From Gnetum montanum (lineage: Eukaryota > Streptophyta > Gnetopsida > Gnetales > Gnetaceae), in assembly GCA_015680685.1 (NCBI GenBank), contig MNCI01022151.1, forward strand, positions 522,889-577,223: a stretch of 54,335 bases of DNA, in the 5' to 3' direction. A program made the position numbers and the translations under genes. Under the pieces are notes generated by a model. The model worked only from the letters and a program-made list of their open reading frames with translations, was not told the DNA's origin and ran no database searches. Below, piece by piece: positions 1-11,529 of the stretch (its first letter is position 1; each line of letters begins with the position of its first letter).

Positions 1-188
1 AAATCACATACCTCAGACTTGCTTAACCATACACCGTGACACATACAAGCAAGCCTGGGAAGACAACGAACGATTAACCCCAAGTGTTTCTTGTGGCGTT
101 AAGGCATTTAGTCTGCGGAGTTCGACCGGATCGTGCGTGCACGCTCGTATTCGTATGGTGGAGTGTAGGGGTACCTCGCCACTCATCA
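1..188 (+). mobile_element. 3' end of an Athila-like LTR (element continues left of window)
   Basis: The reverse complement of 100-188 matches the start of the LTR repeats at 27664 and 32922 (they share TGATGAGTGGCGAGGTACCC and about 85 bp). The sense LTR therefore ends CACTCATCA at 188. No primer binding site follows, so this is the right end of a 3' LTR or a solo LTR. The bases after it (CTAAA, 189-193) would be the target duplication. It interrupts the pararetrovirus reverse transcriptase, whose recognisable sequence runs up to 189. Confidence 0.75.
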
Positions 189-1065
189 CTAAATAATAAC
201 ATAAACTAATATACATTAAGTCTAGCAAATGAAGGAATAAAGACTTATATGATCATGGTGGAACTTGTATGGGCATATCCTCATGGAATTTTTGAATTTC
301 CACGAGGATATGATCTTGTAAAGCTATTTTACCATTACTTATTTGCAATCCTAAAAAATTAACTATATCTACATCTATGAACATCTTTTTCTCAAAGGGT
401 GACAATTCTAATCCATTTTGATCAACAATTTTGTAAAATTGTTGTAAATGTTGAAGATGTTGTTCAATATTCTTGGACATGACAAGAATGTCATCAATAT
501 ATACCATAATAAAGGAAAATTGTTTAAATATCTTGTCCATCATCATTTTGAATATTGATGGTGCTATTTTTATCCCGAAAGGTAAGACTGTCCATTTATA
601 CAATCCACCAAGGACTGTAAAAGCTATCTTCCACCTATCTTCAGGATATATCTGAATTTGCCAAAATCTAGATTTTAGGTCAAATTTTGAATATATGTGC
701 ATATTTTGTAATCTTTGGAAAAGGTCATCTTTTCCAAGGATAGGATGTTGCACTGGCTTTACTAATTCATTTAGAGGTTTATAATTTACTACTAATCTTT
801 TCTTACCTCTAGTTAATTTTTCCCTTTTATTGACATAAAAGGTAGCGTAAGCAAACATGCTGATGCTTGGCTGAATAAGACCTTTTTTCAATAATTGTGC
901 AATCTCTTCATCACATTCTTTTTTCAATTCTAGTGACATCCCTATATGGTGTGTTTTTGCTTTCATCTTAACATTATCCAAAAGTTCAATGTGGCACCAA
1001 TGTGTTTTCTTATGCCTAAAACACATTGGATCTTCACTTGCCAAAGTTAGCAATTTTGCTTTCAT
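189..1065 (-). pseudogene. Pararetrovirus reverse transcriptase (fragment)
   Basis: An open frame of 270 codons (253-1065), extendable through one stop to 189. Visible RT motifs are a VVNYKPLN fingers motif, SKFDLKS with the first catalytic Asp, the LPFG(I)K-APS-F motif, and the YIDD catalytic box followed by ILVMS. Spacing and the wording W-Q-I, W-T-V-L-P-F-G are those of Caulimoviridae rather than Ty3/gypsy. The thumb follows (F-L-G-L-Q-I); the RNase H that should come next is missing because the LTR at 1-188 interrupts it. Catalytic residues survive, but flanking frames are broken, so I call it a pseudogene. Confidence 0.85.
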
Positions 1066-1227
1066 TGCACCTAATTCATCTTTCTTTTTCTAAATTTGGT
1101 TGATAACCCACTGAGTGTTTTCTCTTTTCGGTTGTTTCCAATCAAACTTAATTGTAGGTGATTCTAATTTTCTAAATTTATGTGGTCCTAAATGTATATA
1201 TTCTTTTGTTACTAATAAACTATCAAA

Positions 1228-1587
1228 CTAATTTATATTATCAACTCCTAATACTAAATCATATTCTAACCATTCAATTGCATAAACAATAATCATAAAG
1301 ATATTACCTAATGGGGCTTGGATTGGGATTGTAGCTTTTTGTGTTATGTATTTATCAACCTTATCAAAAGTCACAACTATCTTTGGCCTATCTCGCCACA
1401 TATATGCAGGACTGATTCCTTTTCTGGCTAGTGTTGCTTCAGCTCCTATATCTACTAACACATCAACAGGATAAGGTTTAAACTGTGGTAATTTTATCCA
1501 TAATGTGCACATGGGAACTTGGAGAATTCTTTGTTTATTTTCGTTTATCCTAATGGGATTTACTTGTTTTACCTCATGCTCATACAT
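1228..1587 (-). pseudogene. Pararetrovirus aspartic protease (fragment)
   Basis: 119 codons containing a retropepsin-like segment: hydrophobic strand VDVLV followed by D-I-G-A where an active enzyme has D-T/S-G-A, then a flap-like region and a late L-V-L-G-V-D motif. The Thr/Ser to Ile change in the catalytic triplet should inactivate it. It lies just upstream of the RT in polyprotein order, separated by about 160 bases with stops. Confidence 0.7.
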
Positions 1588-1838
1588 AGCATGTTGTTCA
1601 CTTTGTTCTTCTTGTTGTAATTCTTCTACTTCTCTAGAAGCCCATTGGATGAATTTTTAAAATTTTTTAATTCATTTCATTCTCCAAATTGATTTATTCA
1701 CTCCATTATAGATAATATTTTCTTCTTGTTTTGGTATTTGTGTCTCCTCTGTCTAAAGCTATTTTCTAATTCTTATAATTGTTCTAATTGTGACAGTTTA
1801 GGTTGACTATCTAGATACCAATCCTTTTCTTTGATGAA

Positions 1839-2153
1839 CTATTTATACTGTTTTTTCTCTTCTTTCTTTTCTTGGATTTTCTTTTCTAACATTAAATATT
1901 TATCTATATTATCTATAGAAACATGTTTTAATTTACTTTTTAACCTACGTATTTCTGTATCTAATTGAGCTATATAAAACTTATCTTCTTGCAGCGTAGA
2001 TGGTATTGACTCTGATCTGGATGATGATGAATGAATTTTGTTCATATGACAATAATATACATAATCTAAATCGTTCGAATCATCTGAAGAATCACAAAAT
2101 TTGGGAACCCTACCCCCCTCAGAAAAAGTAGGTGACATTGGAGGATCATTCAA
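1839..2153 (-). pseudogene. Acidic and coiled linker of the pararetrovirus polyprotein
   Basis: 104 codons between the coat-protein-like region and the protease. The first half is rich in Ser and Asp; the second half is a Lys/Glu/Leu heptad-like stretch (L-E-K-K-I-Q-E-K-K) that would form a coiled coil. An acidic patch after the coat protein is common in caulimovirids, but the sequence itself is not diagnostic. Assignment rests on position. Confidence 0.45.
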
Positions 2154-2289
2154 ATCATAATCATTTGAAGATTCAAAATATAAATTCTTAGTGGGATCAT
2201 AATGTTATTCTTGATTAGATGCATCGAAGAATTCATAAAATTGTTCAGATATGTGATTTTTTGGATGAAATGTATCTTTTTCTAGTCTT

Positions 2290-3262
2290 TATGTTTTTAA
2301 GGACATGTCATTGCAAAGTGTAGACCATTACAGATAAAAAATTTTACATCCTTTCTAGGAATCCTCTATCTCCTTCTAAAGAAACCTAGAAATCTTTTAA
2401 ATTTCCTAACTAGAGGTTATTTTCTTCTCCAATGCTACTGTGGTCTAGATTTATAATTCTTATTCTTCTTACTATAGTTTTTACATACGTCTTTACCTTT
2501 TCTAGTGTACTTTTCTTCTGGACATAAATCTATACATAAATTCTTTCCTAGTTTTCTACTTAAATCTTGTACTAAATGCTAGGCTTCTTATGTATAACAT
2601 AATTCTCAATTTGTATTTGTTAAAAATTATCATATCTAACTGAAACTCATTTTAGCAAGTACCAAATTTTATTTCTTTAATTATTGCATGTACTTGTTAC
2701 AAAATGGTTGTGGTAGACATCCTAACAAATGTTCTTTTGTAGCCACTTCATGTGTTAACTTACTATAATAGCATCACTACTCCATTTCATCAAGAAATGC
2801 TAGTAAATCTTGTATTTTTGTTAATCTTGCTTTGAAATAACTATCACAGTATACCTCTTCTACATTTCCTTGATGGCCTATAAATTCTTTTATAATTGCA
2901 TTTAAAAATACTACCATCGGTTGTTCTATGATTCTCTGCTTAATATAGGTTGGAACATGATTCCACCATTTCGTAAGCATACCTTGGAAATTATATGTTG
3001 CATTGAGAATTGCTCTCGATGTGACCTTCTTTTCTAAATGTATTTGTACATCTAAATATGATTGTATAGAATCAATCATATTTTGACGTTCTTTTAAAGA
3101 TTTATTATCCATTATAAATACTGGTTGTTTATCCCCTACTTTGTGTACTTGTGTCAATACAGCTAACTCACCTTGTTGTACAGTTTCTCCTATTTTTACT
3201 TTTAATAATTCTTCTTCTATATCTATGGATACAGAACTAATAGAACTAGTTTCTTTATTTGA
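2290..3262 (-). pseudogene. Coat-protein-like region with decayed zinc knuckle
   Basis: The open piece 2777-3157 carries a caulimovirid capsid-like core: an I-L-N-A-T-Y-N-F-Q-G segment followed by W-W, then E-F-I-G and Y-F-K-A-R-L-T-K-I-Q-D-L. Downstream, through several stops, comes a Lys/Arg-rich stretch (about 2360-2500) and at about 2310-2345 a C-N-G-L-H-F-A-M-T-C motif. That resembles a CCHC knuckle lacking its first Cys and one spacer residue. In the family this domain binds pregenomic RNA. The stops make it non-functional. Confidence 0.6.
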
Positions 3263-3627
3263 TTAAGTTGTATTAGCTAAAATCAATAAACTCTTTCCTT
3301 TCGACTTTTGTTTTCCTTTTTGTTTTTGCTTATATTGTTTCTTTTCATTTTTTGTGATTTCAGGTGGTGAAGTAGGGAAATAAACTTTTTCTTTTGGCTC
3401 TAAAGGAGGCGCACTAGGTTGAAATGATGGTGTTGAAATTTGTAATTTAGGAACCCATACTTGTCTAATAGATGATACTTCTTTATCTATCTTGCCTACG
3501 GTAAGCATTTGATCTATATAAGCCCTATGCATTCCTTCCAAGACATCTAATTGTATTTTGTTTAAATATACTAAGTCTCCTAACATTGTTTTTGTCCAGT
3601 TTTGTAAACATATGACATCTGCAGGTG
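3263..3627 (-). pseudogene. N-terminal part of the pararetrovirus polyprotein, Pro-rich then Lys-rich
   Basis: 107 codons (3263-3586), with the frame readable about 40 bases further upstream. It contains a segment with L-G-D-L-V-Y-L-N, then a proline-rich stretch (PSAPPLEP) and a run of Lys/Gln ending K-G-K-Q-K-S-K-G-K. It directly precedes the coat-protein-like region in the same orientation. It could be the C-terminal part of a movement-protein module, but no diagnostic core is present. Confidence 0.4.
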
Positions 3628-3629
3628 TA

Positions 3630-4260
3630 CTTTAGTGAACTTTTAAGGGAAATAGACTTTTCTTTGATTGCACCTTCGTTAATGAGGTTCATCTCATCAT
3701 CAATAAGTGCACTTTGTACTTCTTCAAATTTTGGGATTAAAAAATCCCTGATTTCCTCCATGGTCATTACCTTGGGTCTGAATTCAAGTTTCAAGGTTCT
3801 TATCATCTTGATGATAACATTACTTCTAGGTATAACCTTACTCATACCTCTAATTGCTACAACAAGATTGTTGGCTCCTAAAAAGTAGTCTTTAATCTTC
3901 TCTCCTCTCAATTTTAATTTATCACATTCACTTTGGAAAACTAGAAGCTTTGATTATTTTACAACTAAACATAGATTACTTCTAGTGATTGCAAAATTTC
4001 CTTAGCAATCTTGCACCCAGATTCTCTATTAAATTCATATTTTCTTAAAGCACAATAAAGATAATTCTTTGCTTTAGAATCAAACATGAACTTATCTCTT
4101 TCATCTTGCATCCATTGGCTTCTTGCCTTGGTAGCTAATGTGATGTTATTAATGGGTGGTGTGTAAGCTTCAAGAATGGATTTCTAGACTTCAAAATTTA
4201 TGGATTCAAAGAATCCTTACATTCTAAGAATGTCCCATTCATTGTTCTCTTGAGATGTTA
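3630..4260 (-). pseudogene. Ty1/copia gag (UBN2-type) fragment
   Basis: Minus-strand translation, with stops and frame changes, reads like copia gag: a W-M-Q-D-E-R-D-K-F segment, then Y-L-Y-C-A-L, then E-F-N-R-E-S-G-C-K-I-A-K-E-I, then (3525-3911 open piece) R-G-E-K-I-K-D-Y-F, I-I-K-M-I-R-T-L and E-I-R-D-F-L-I. These are the landmarks of the UBN2 gag domain of plant copia elements. A tRNA-iMet primer site and LTR lie just upstream (4284 onward), as expected for the 5' end of a minus-strand copia element. It is cut at about 3630 where pararetrovirus sequence begins. Confidence 0.8.
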
Positions 4261-4283
4261 CATTCTAAACTTGAGAGTATTGA

Positions 4284-4295
4284 GCTCTGATACCA
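4284..4295 (-). other. Primer binding site, tRNA-iMet type (copia element)
   Basis: The reverse complement reads TGGTATCAGAGC, the exact canonical copia primer site. It sits 2 bases after the LTR end (CA at 4299-4298 in minus sense) and upstream of the copia gag, which fixes the LTR boundary and orientation. Confidence 0.9.
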
Positions 4296-4297
4296 CT

Positions 4298-4639
4298 TGA
4301 GGATCAAGAACTTAGAAGGGGGGTTGAATAAGTTTCCCAAGTTAAACAACCAAGACAACCAAAGCACACACAATTTTTACATGGTTTCCCAACTTGGGTA
4401 CATCCACACTTAGAGGGTAGAATCCTTGCATAGCTCGAAACTTTGTTCCTTCAAAATGTGATTTAGAGGGCACCAAAACCTTTACAAAACATGAGCTCCA
4501 CACTAGAGTGTTTTGTCGCTATGAACCTACTTAATTCTGCAAGGTCTCAATAAGCTCAATGAAGATTCCTTCCCACAAGAAGCACATCAACCCCATAGGA
4601 TTTACAAAAGGAGAAAGAGAATAAAAAAGAGAGTGTGAC
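4298..4639 (-). mobile_element. Copia LTR, 3' (U5/R) part, split by element A
   Basis: Plus-strand sequence starts TGAGGATCAAG at 4298, next to the tRNA-iMet primer site. The LTR is interrupted at 4639 by the Athila-like element and resumes at 15370. No coding content. Confidence 0.75.
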
Positions 4640-5538
4640 TAATAAAACCAATTTTTGATGAGCCATGATATCATATCTATGAAATTGCAACTCTACATAT
4701 GTCATCGTTGCTGCAATGTAGTAGGTCTTGTTCACCCCTATAAATATCAGCACTTGGTCGCACCAACGAACAACTTTCATTCCACCCTTAGCAAAACTCT
4801 TGTAGTTTGTTTTCATAGTTTATACTTAGCAATAAAGTGAATGCCCATAGTATGGTGTTAAATAGTTGAAGAGAATCTATAGTTGAGTGAATTATACTTG
4901 TGTACAGTTCATGAACGACAATAAAGATCAAGATTATTTTTCACCATTATAGCATCCACTTAGTTTCTTTATTTTTCTTAGCTAATTTCTTTACTTACTT
5001 TAACTTTCATTTCTATAGTATTCTTACTTTAGTATAGTTTTTTATATTTTCAAGCACTTTACTTTTCCATGTTGATTAGTAAGGTGGAATAAGTACAATT
5101 GGTTTTGAGTGTATAAGTATAATCGTTTGGTAATTTCAATAGTGTTATTGCTTAGTTTGCCCAGTCGCATAACAGTTGGTAACTTAGTAATGGTTACATG
5201 AGCCCAAGATGTGTACAACAAGCTAGGAATTGCTACTCATTTTCATAGGATAAAGTGGATTTACATTTCTATTATTACTTAGACTTAGATTTTGTTCTCA
5301 CTTTCATTATGTTTGCATTTAGGAGTAACATGAGCCAACAACATTAAGATAGCATGTGCCTCACTTAAAGTTGAACCATACAATTGCACTTTACTAACTT
5401 GAAGTGAAAAGATAATGATCATGAATTGATTATTAACTTCTAGTATACTTACATTGTCCATTCACAGATTACAATTTGGCTATATGTGTGCACTTGTGAC
5501 TTGTATGGTAGAGTGTTAGGATACCTAACCACTCATCA
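4640..5538 (+). repeat. Element A 5' LTR
   Basis: 899 bp, from TAATAAAACC (decayed TG) to ACTCATCA. It has a TATAAATA box at 4739-4746 and a GATATC motif at 4667-4672 upstream of it. It pairs with the LTR at 14448-15369 over its full length, with many transitions. Confidence 0.88.
4739..4746 (+). promoter_or_regulatory. TATA box in element A 5' LTR
   Basis: TATAAATA following CACCCC. The same box occurs at 14575-14582 in the 3' LTR and at 17699-17706 in element B, about 100-130 bp from the LTR start, as expected for a U3 promoter. Confidence 0.65.
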
Positions 5539-5539
5539 T

Positions 5540-5557
5540 TAGCACAGTTGTTGGGGA
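5540..5557 (+). other. Element A primer binding site, tRNA-Asp type
   Basis: TAGCACAGTTGTTGGGGA one base after the LTR end. It matches 13 of 18 bases of the complement of the plant tRNA-Asp 3' end (TGGCGCCGTTGCCGGGGA), with four of the five differences being transitions. Homologous sites at 18403 and 32904 match better. Confidence 0.75.
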
Positions 5558-5687
5558 ATGCACTAATGTTTGCTTAGTAGTTGATCTTACAAAGTTTATT
5601 GTATTCAGAATCAAAAAGTTTATCTTTCACATATTTAATCAATATTTTAACATGCACACACACACTTAAGAGTGTCAAACATATAAC

Positions 5688-7650
5688 ATGGCTTCTACAC
5701 TTAAGGAAAATTCACCACCTATCAAAGAAAGTTAAAGGAGTCATGACAAGAAATATGATGAAGAAGAATGGAGTGTGTCCATGCAAAGAAAAATCTCATA
5801 TGCTCATATAGATTCATATTAACCTGATTTCATATTTATCTTCCACCAAGATAAATAATTAAGGTGAAGAGATTTGCAAGGCAACGTAATCTTGCCTCCT
5901 GAACATTCGACACCATCAATGCTACAGGAAACCTTAATGAGGTTGAACCTTGGCCATGCACAAGAGGGATATCATGTTACTAAACATATGACTAGGCCAT
6001 ATCAATCCACAAAAGTGCAAGTAAGAAGGAATGCTTCCATGGAGACAAGACATGAGAATAATAAAGGAAAGAAAGTAACTCACAATATTGTCTTGGAAGA
6101 AATAAATGATGATACATTCCTAACAAATGATCTTCATCAAAGTCATGAATCCCATTCATAGACATCTATCATTTATCTAGAGGAACTTAACAAAATACAA
6201 TCACATTCAATCCTTGGAGAAACACTTGGGAGAGATTAGAAGACTCTAAACCTAGGTAGAACTCAAGGCCTAAAGCTTTCATAGAATCACAAGAGAATGA
6301 ATCACGAAGTCATAGAAGGAGAACCAATTGATACCATTCTCCAACTACTTACTCTTCCTTCTCACAATCATTAGTGAAATCCGACAAGAGGGAATGAAGA
6401 CCCAAAGGCTATGATAGGGAAAGATGTACAAATCATGAGAGATATGAATATCAAAGAATATATCTTGATGAAGAAGAAAATGATTTTGAACAATGAATAG
6501 AGAGGATCAAACATGAAGAAAGGGAATGATACTATGAGCATCAAAGGAATCATAACTACAATAGAGTTTACAAACTCAAAGATCATGAAGAACCCCTAAT
6601 AGCCACTAGCAGCCTGATTAACATTAGAGAAGCAGTGTATATCCCTACTAGGCACATAAGGGATAGTCGCATCAAGTGACTAGACATGAATAATATTCTC
6701 AAATTTGAAGCTGGATATAATGCGGATCAACAACACCATTTTTAAGCATTCCATGATGCATGTGCCCTTTAGAATATCAAGAGTGATTGGCAAAGGTCAA
6801 AGTTGTTTTCTAGGACTATCATCAAGGAAGCAAAGAGATGGTACTAATCCTTAGAACCAAAATCTATTTGAAGATGGAGTACCATGCTAGAACCTTTTAA
6901 TGACAAGTATCAAACCTTTTCAAGAGTGTCCAATTTAAGGAAAAAATCCAAGGATGGAAGGAAGGGATATCTAAATTCATTGATGCAACAATAGGTAGAT
7001 ATTATTCTTTACTGCATAGATGCCCAGGCCATGGATTTTCACAAAGGAAACAAGGCATATTATTGATGGGTTAAGAAAAAAACTAGAGAAACTCGTGGGG
7101 TATATACCTAAGGTAGATTATTAAGAAGGACAACCCATCAGCCTCATAGATTAATAGATCGTGTGGCAAAAGAAAAGAAGAATTAAAAAAAAGGAAATTA
7201 GCTGAAGAATACAATCAAGACTTGACAATAAGAAAAAGAGATGTTAGAGTGTGCTATAGATAAGAAGACAAAACCTTGGAGAATGTCAATCTAAAAAAGA
7301 CTCTACCTACCCAGAAATTAGTCAATGACATTGCAAAAAAGGTAGGAAAATGTGGGACTTAATAGATAGTTTATGAGAAAACTGAACAAGCGCTAAACAA
7401 GAACAAAGAAAAGAAGAAAAGAAGAGTTAATGGGCAAGAGAATTACAAACATAAAGGAAAAGTTGTTACAGTTGAGAAATTAATAGACTTCCATTTGGAA
7501 GATAAAGAAGGATGCAAAGTGAACCAATATGAACATCTTAAGAGATGTTGTCCTATCATGATCCACTTGCAAGAGTCTAGGGCATATGTGCTTAATCCAA
7601 AATTTTTCAAGAAACAAATGCCAAGATGACTACCCTATTCACAAGGTAAT
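5688..7650 (+). pseudogene. Element A gag: capsid region, zinc knuckle and Pro/Tyr-rich tail (decayed)
   Basis: Starts at ATG 5688, matching the gag start of element B (18543): both begin MAST- and share a later F-H-Q-D and G-N-(V/I)-(I/V)-L-P-P-E. The Retrotrans_gag core is readable at about 6710-7130 through many stops (Q-H-H-F, A-F-H-D-A-C, A-K-R-W-Y, P-F-N-D-K-Y-Q-T). It aligns with the gag at 31771-32292. A zinc-knuckle relic at 7513-7551 reads C-X2-N-X3-H-X4-C, with the second Cys lost. A Tyr/Pro-rich stretch follows. Most stops are TAG/TGA at former Trp/Gln positions, the signature of C-to-T decay. Gag would package the RNA; this copy cannot. Confidence 0.75.
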
Positions 7651-8329
7651 TTCCAATAACCTTATCAACCATTATACTATCCAAGCGAAGCCTATCTTCA
7701 ATCACAAGACTAATATCAGTAGTAGTGGCAATAGCCATAAGTGTGGGGAATGCCACTGCTGAGGTAGCAATATCCATATAGGCAACTTGATCCTTATGGA
7801 TATTACATTTAATTTCCAATCTCTCTGGGAAATGCTTTAGTCCATTCTTCCTCTCACTACTATCCACTAGAGTATTATAGGTCCACTACTCCAGGAATGG
7901 ATTCAAATCCTTACACACATCATCCAATAGTTGGTTCATTAGTCAAATATCTTAACTCTCTCCACTAGTATCGCCACATGTCATGTAAGGAGAACTGCCA
8001 TCACAACTTCAATAGAAAAGTGCTACCAGGGCAATGAATATATAGAAAGAGGATCATATCAACAATACTAAATGTAAATCTTGAAAACATCCTTTCTTCA
8101 AGGGAATTCTAGAAAAGGTTGATAGAGTAAGGACTTCATCTAGTCATGCTTCTTTTGTGATAGATCCTCCTACAACCACTATGCTTCCATGAAAATCAAA
8201 TCAAAATATTACAACTATCATGCTAACTGATACAATATTAGACTAGATAAAAGTAGGAAATATTCCTTAGAAAAGAATAGATCTAGGAAATCCTCTAATT
8301 TATTTACAAATTTCTTGAAATTCACCATG

Positions 8330-8640
8330 CAAGGATCTACTCAACTTAGGTTTAAGAGTTAACTTGACATCTCAAGAAACATACAAGGAATGGAACCTAC
8401 AGTCATTAAATAATTGTAACATAAGACTAGAGCTTGTAGATCATTCAGTCATTAGCAATTTGAGATAGATAGAAGATGTGGTAACCACTATTAATGGGTG
8501 GTCCTATCCAAAAAAATTTTCTTGTAATTGATGTAAAGAATGATGATAGAGAATTTCCTATCATTATGCGGGGAGCATGACTTAGCACAAGTGATGCTAA
8601 GTTAGTAATGTGAGACTTAGTCTTTGAAATTTCCAAGGAA
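8330..8640 (+). pseudogene. Retropepsin-like trace in element A
   Basis: Around 8340 the frame reads L-N-L-G-L-R-V-N-L-T-S, which resembles a D-S-G-(S)-x-V-N-I-I-S active-site strand with the Asp changed to Asn. About 150 bases on comes F-P-I-I-M-R-G-A followed by a stop and L-S-T-S-D-A-K-L, matching the late P-I-I-L-G-R-P-W-L motif of plant gypsy proteases. Position after gag fits. No reverse transcriptase follows. Confidence 0.5.
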
Positions 8641-8699
8641 GATGAGAAAGGAGGCATACATATACAATAGATGCATGCATTACTGATGCTAAAGAAGGG

Positions 8700-11500
8700 T
8701 GCAATTATGAACCTAAACTTCAAAATCTCAACACAATCCTTGCACCACCAGTCCATAACAAATGTGAGAAATAAGTATGTGTATAAGAAGAGGCAGTGAC
8801 CACTATACCAAAAGACACTCAATAGTTAAACTATGAGAGCATAAAACCATCCAAAATATGCATAGAAACATCCAACTCACTTATTAACTCCTACCTCAAG
8901 AAAATGATCCAAAAAGAGAACCTAAAAAAGGATATCCTAAACTATAATCACACACCAATAATAAGTAGTAAACATGGAGACTTGATATCTCAAATTAAGA
9001 ATAAACAAGAAAACATAGTTGAATCTTGTAAAATAGAAAGACCATCTAGTCCAATAGAATATGTATCTTCAAAAGATCAAAGTTTGATTATCATCAATGT
9101 CAGATGGGATAATAAATGAAAATCTAAATCACTAAGTATGATAAATAAGAAACCTAGAGTGTATGATCTAAGAGATCTAGGGTCCATGTTTTGAACACTT
9201 CCGCCCCACACCCACTCCCCCCCACCCAAGAGTTCAATCATGGGGGAGATGCCCTATCTTAACTTAGGAACTGATATGTGCTTTTCAACTTTTTTGTTTT
9301 CTTATTTTTCTAGTTTATAAATTTTTTTGTTATACTTTTTACTTACTACTTTTTCACATTCTTTGATATTTATTCTATTCCTTGATTTTTTCCATTTCTC
9401 AATCATTTTCTATTCTTTAATAACTTTTAAATTCTTTCTACATTTTTACCATATTTTACTATTTTTATCATTTTCTATGATTTTCATCATTTTTCTTGTA
9501 CATATTTTTATAGATTTGTCTAATAAAGTAAGATGTGGTTCCAATAATGTGAAAATTACCCTATGTTATCAAATCATGGAAGAACTGATTATATATATAG
9601 TGAGACCATACTATCCATTCACTCATTTCCAATAATAAGAGATTCTTACCATCATCATAATGATATTCTTTTCACAATAAAACTAAAATAAATTATGATC
9701 ATTATGCCTAGATAGACAAATAAAGAACCAAGTGAGAATGAGAAGGTCGTGACATCAAGGGGATATGTGGATTCTCCAAAGACTACTACTATAAGTCTTA
9801 TCCTATTGTTAACTTGTATTATTTACTTGAGTTCTAACAAAAAGTGGAAGTATGAATAAAATAAGTGTTGCCCTAGCATGTCACTGGAAAAACATGTTAC
9901 CCATGCCTAAAGCTAGTCCTCTGGTAAGGTCGACACATTTAAAACACAATAAATGCAAAAAATAAATTTTTTTGGGGTCACACTAAAAAGACACATTACC
10001 CATGCCTAAATGTAGGTGGCTGCTCAGAAATCTCAAAAATAAAGTGTGCTATTAATAAACTACTTCCTTGAACTTCATTGCCAAGTGTTAGTACTTGCAA
10101 TAGTGGTAGTCTTGTAGTTGTTAGTTTTGGGATGATGTAATGCAATGTCATTGGTAAGTGGTATGGACTTGATTTGGAACTTGGATGGAAGGCCTAATGA
10201 TTACCTTAACCATATCTTACACACAAAAGTTCATTACGCCTATGGAAAGATACCTCACGTTCCAATTTCTGTAATGCTTTCTAATCCTATTCCACCTCAC
10301 TCATATATATGATCATAATTCAATGGTTTTATATAATATATTTTTATTTTCTCATTTGGGCAACACTAACATGCATGTTTTACAAGATAGGTATGTTCCA
10401 CATTCAACTCCTTTAGTACCTACAAATACTTATAGGCATGGTTATACAAGGGCACTAAGGGATAAAGCCTGCTTTAGGGAGGATCCACTTGTATAACTCT
10501 TGTATTCCATACTTGAAGACAAATTCCAAAATCATCTTGTTACCTCTAAGACACTTTAACCATCAATGTTTACCTTCCTAAATTCTCATATCTAATCATA
10601 CTTTTGGAAATTTTTACTACCATCTCTTATACATCTAATTAACCTTATTTGCCAAAGTTTCGTTCTATATGATCTTTGATCACCAAGTTTTTGTAACCTA
10701 AGCATCATATATAATCAAAGACTCTTTAGAAAAATTCTACATCTTCTAAACTATCCATTTGACTCAATTCTTTCATCAAAAAGTGCTTAAAATAAAATTT
10801 TTTTGGCAGTAGCTACGATGTATTAAACCCTATGTTGTTGCAACTATGATATCGCATCTTTGATGTCATGCCAACAAGAATCTATATATATGCATGAGGA
10901 GTTAAAAATTTTTTTATTTTCACATTTTAAAGTAAGGGGAGTTCATGGTATGTTTCTGAGCCTTTGATACATAAAATTCCAAGCTCCCTAACTTCTTCAC
11001 CATAGCTCTGATTTTTATGATTTTTAAACCATCTTGATCATGGAGTGATCAACTTAGTCGTGGGGGAGATTATGATGAGTAGAAGAGCCACATTGAGCCA
11101 AATTTTGCTAACACCTAAAGACAATATCAAGGGTAAGAATAAAGAACAAATAAGAATATTTAATCAATTAATTGAATAAAAGCCTAATGAACCTAATCAA
11201 TTCTCCTTGCTAACCATCCAATAACAAACTAAATAAGAAAAGATAACTATGAGAAGTCTTAATAATTAAAAGAATAGTAAACAAGGTTTTTTTTAATGTT
11301 TTAACTCTACAATCATAGTAAGAGCCATTAGAAATAATAAGAATAAAAGTTTGAACAAAAGCAAAGATCTAAGAAAGGAATATGAATACTATAGATCTAT
11401 TTAAATCCTTGTATAAGCTTAAATAAATCTTTGATGATTGCAAATGATTCCCAAAAGATCCTCAGCAAAAAAACCCTCACAGCATGAAAGTAAAAGGCCA
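8700..11500 (+). other. Element A internal stretch with no recognisable gene
   Basis: No RT, RNase H or integrase motif in either strand. Contents: C-rich tract (9203-9230) followed by a GGGGGAGAT tract at 9243 similar to the polypurine tracts of this family; a T-rich stretch (9285-9530) that gives a meaningless Phe-rich frame; two copies of a TTACCCATGCCTAAA phrase (9897 and 9986); a GATATC-containing phrase at 10849 like the LTR U3 motif; and a second GGGGGAGAT at 11061. The two purine tracts and the U3-like piece may be rearranged element ends. Confidence 0.4.
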
Positions 11501-11529
11501 TGAGGCCAATGTAGAGGATAAGCTAGACA

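Larger units (their letters stand above)
189..3630 (-). mobile_element. Endogenous caulimovirid pararetrovirus remnant
   Basis: Reading the minus strand from high to low coordinates gives a basic/proline-rich N-terminal region, a coat-protein-like region with a decayed zinc knuckle, an acidic/coiled linker, a retropepsin and a reverse transcriptase. This is the gene order of Caulimoviridae polyproteins. The copy is broken by stops and frame changes (open pieces 253-1065, 1228-1587, 1839-2153, 2777-3157, 3263-3586). It is cut at 189 by an LTR and joined at about 3630 to a copia gag. It is an old genomic fossil; no movement-protein core, RNase H or intergenic region is visible. No LTRs flank it. 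Confidence 0.8.

Noticed and set aside
473-655. Plus-strand open frame over the pararetrovirus RT
   Set aside because: Antisense shadow of the RT.
9327-9635. 102-codon plus frame rich in Phe and Leu
   Set aside because: Produced by a T-rich tract; no motif and no start context.
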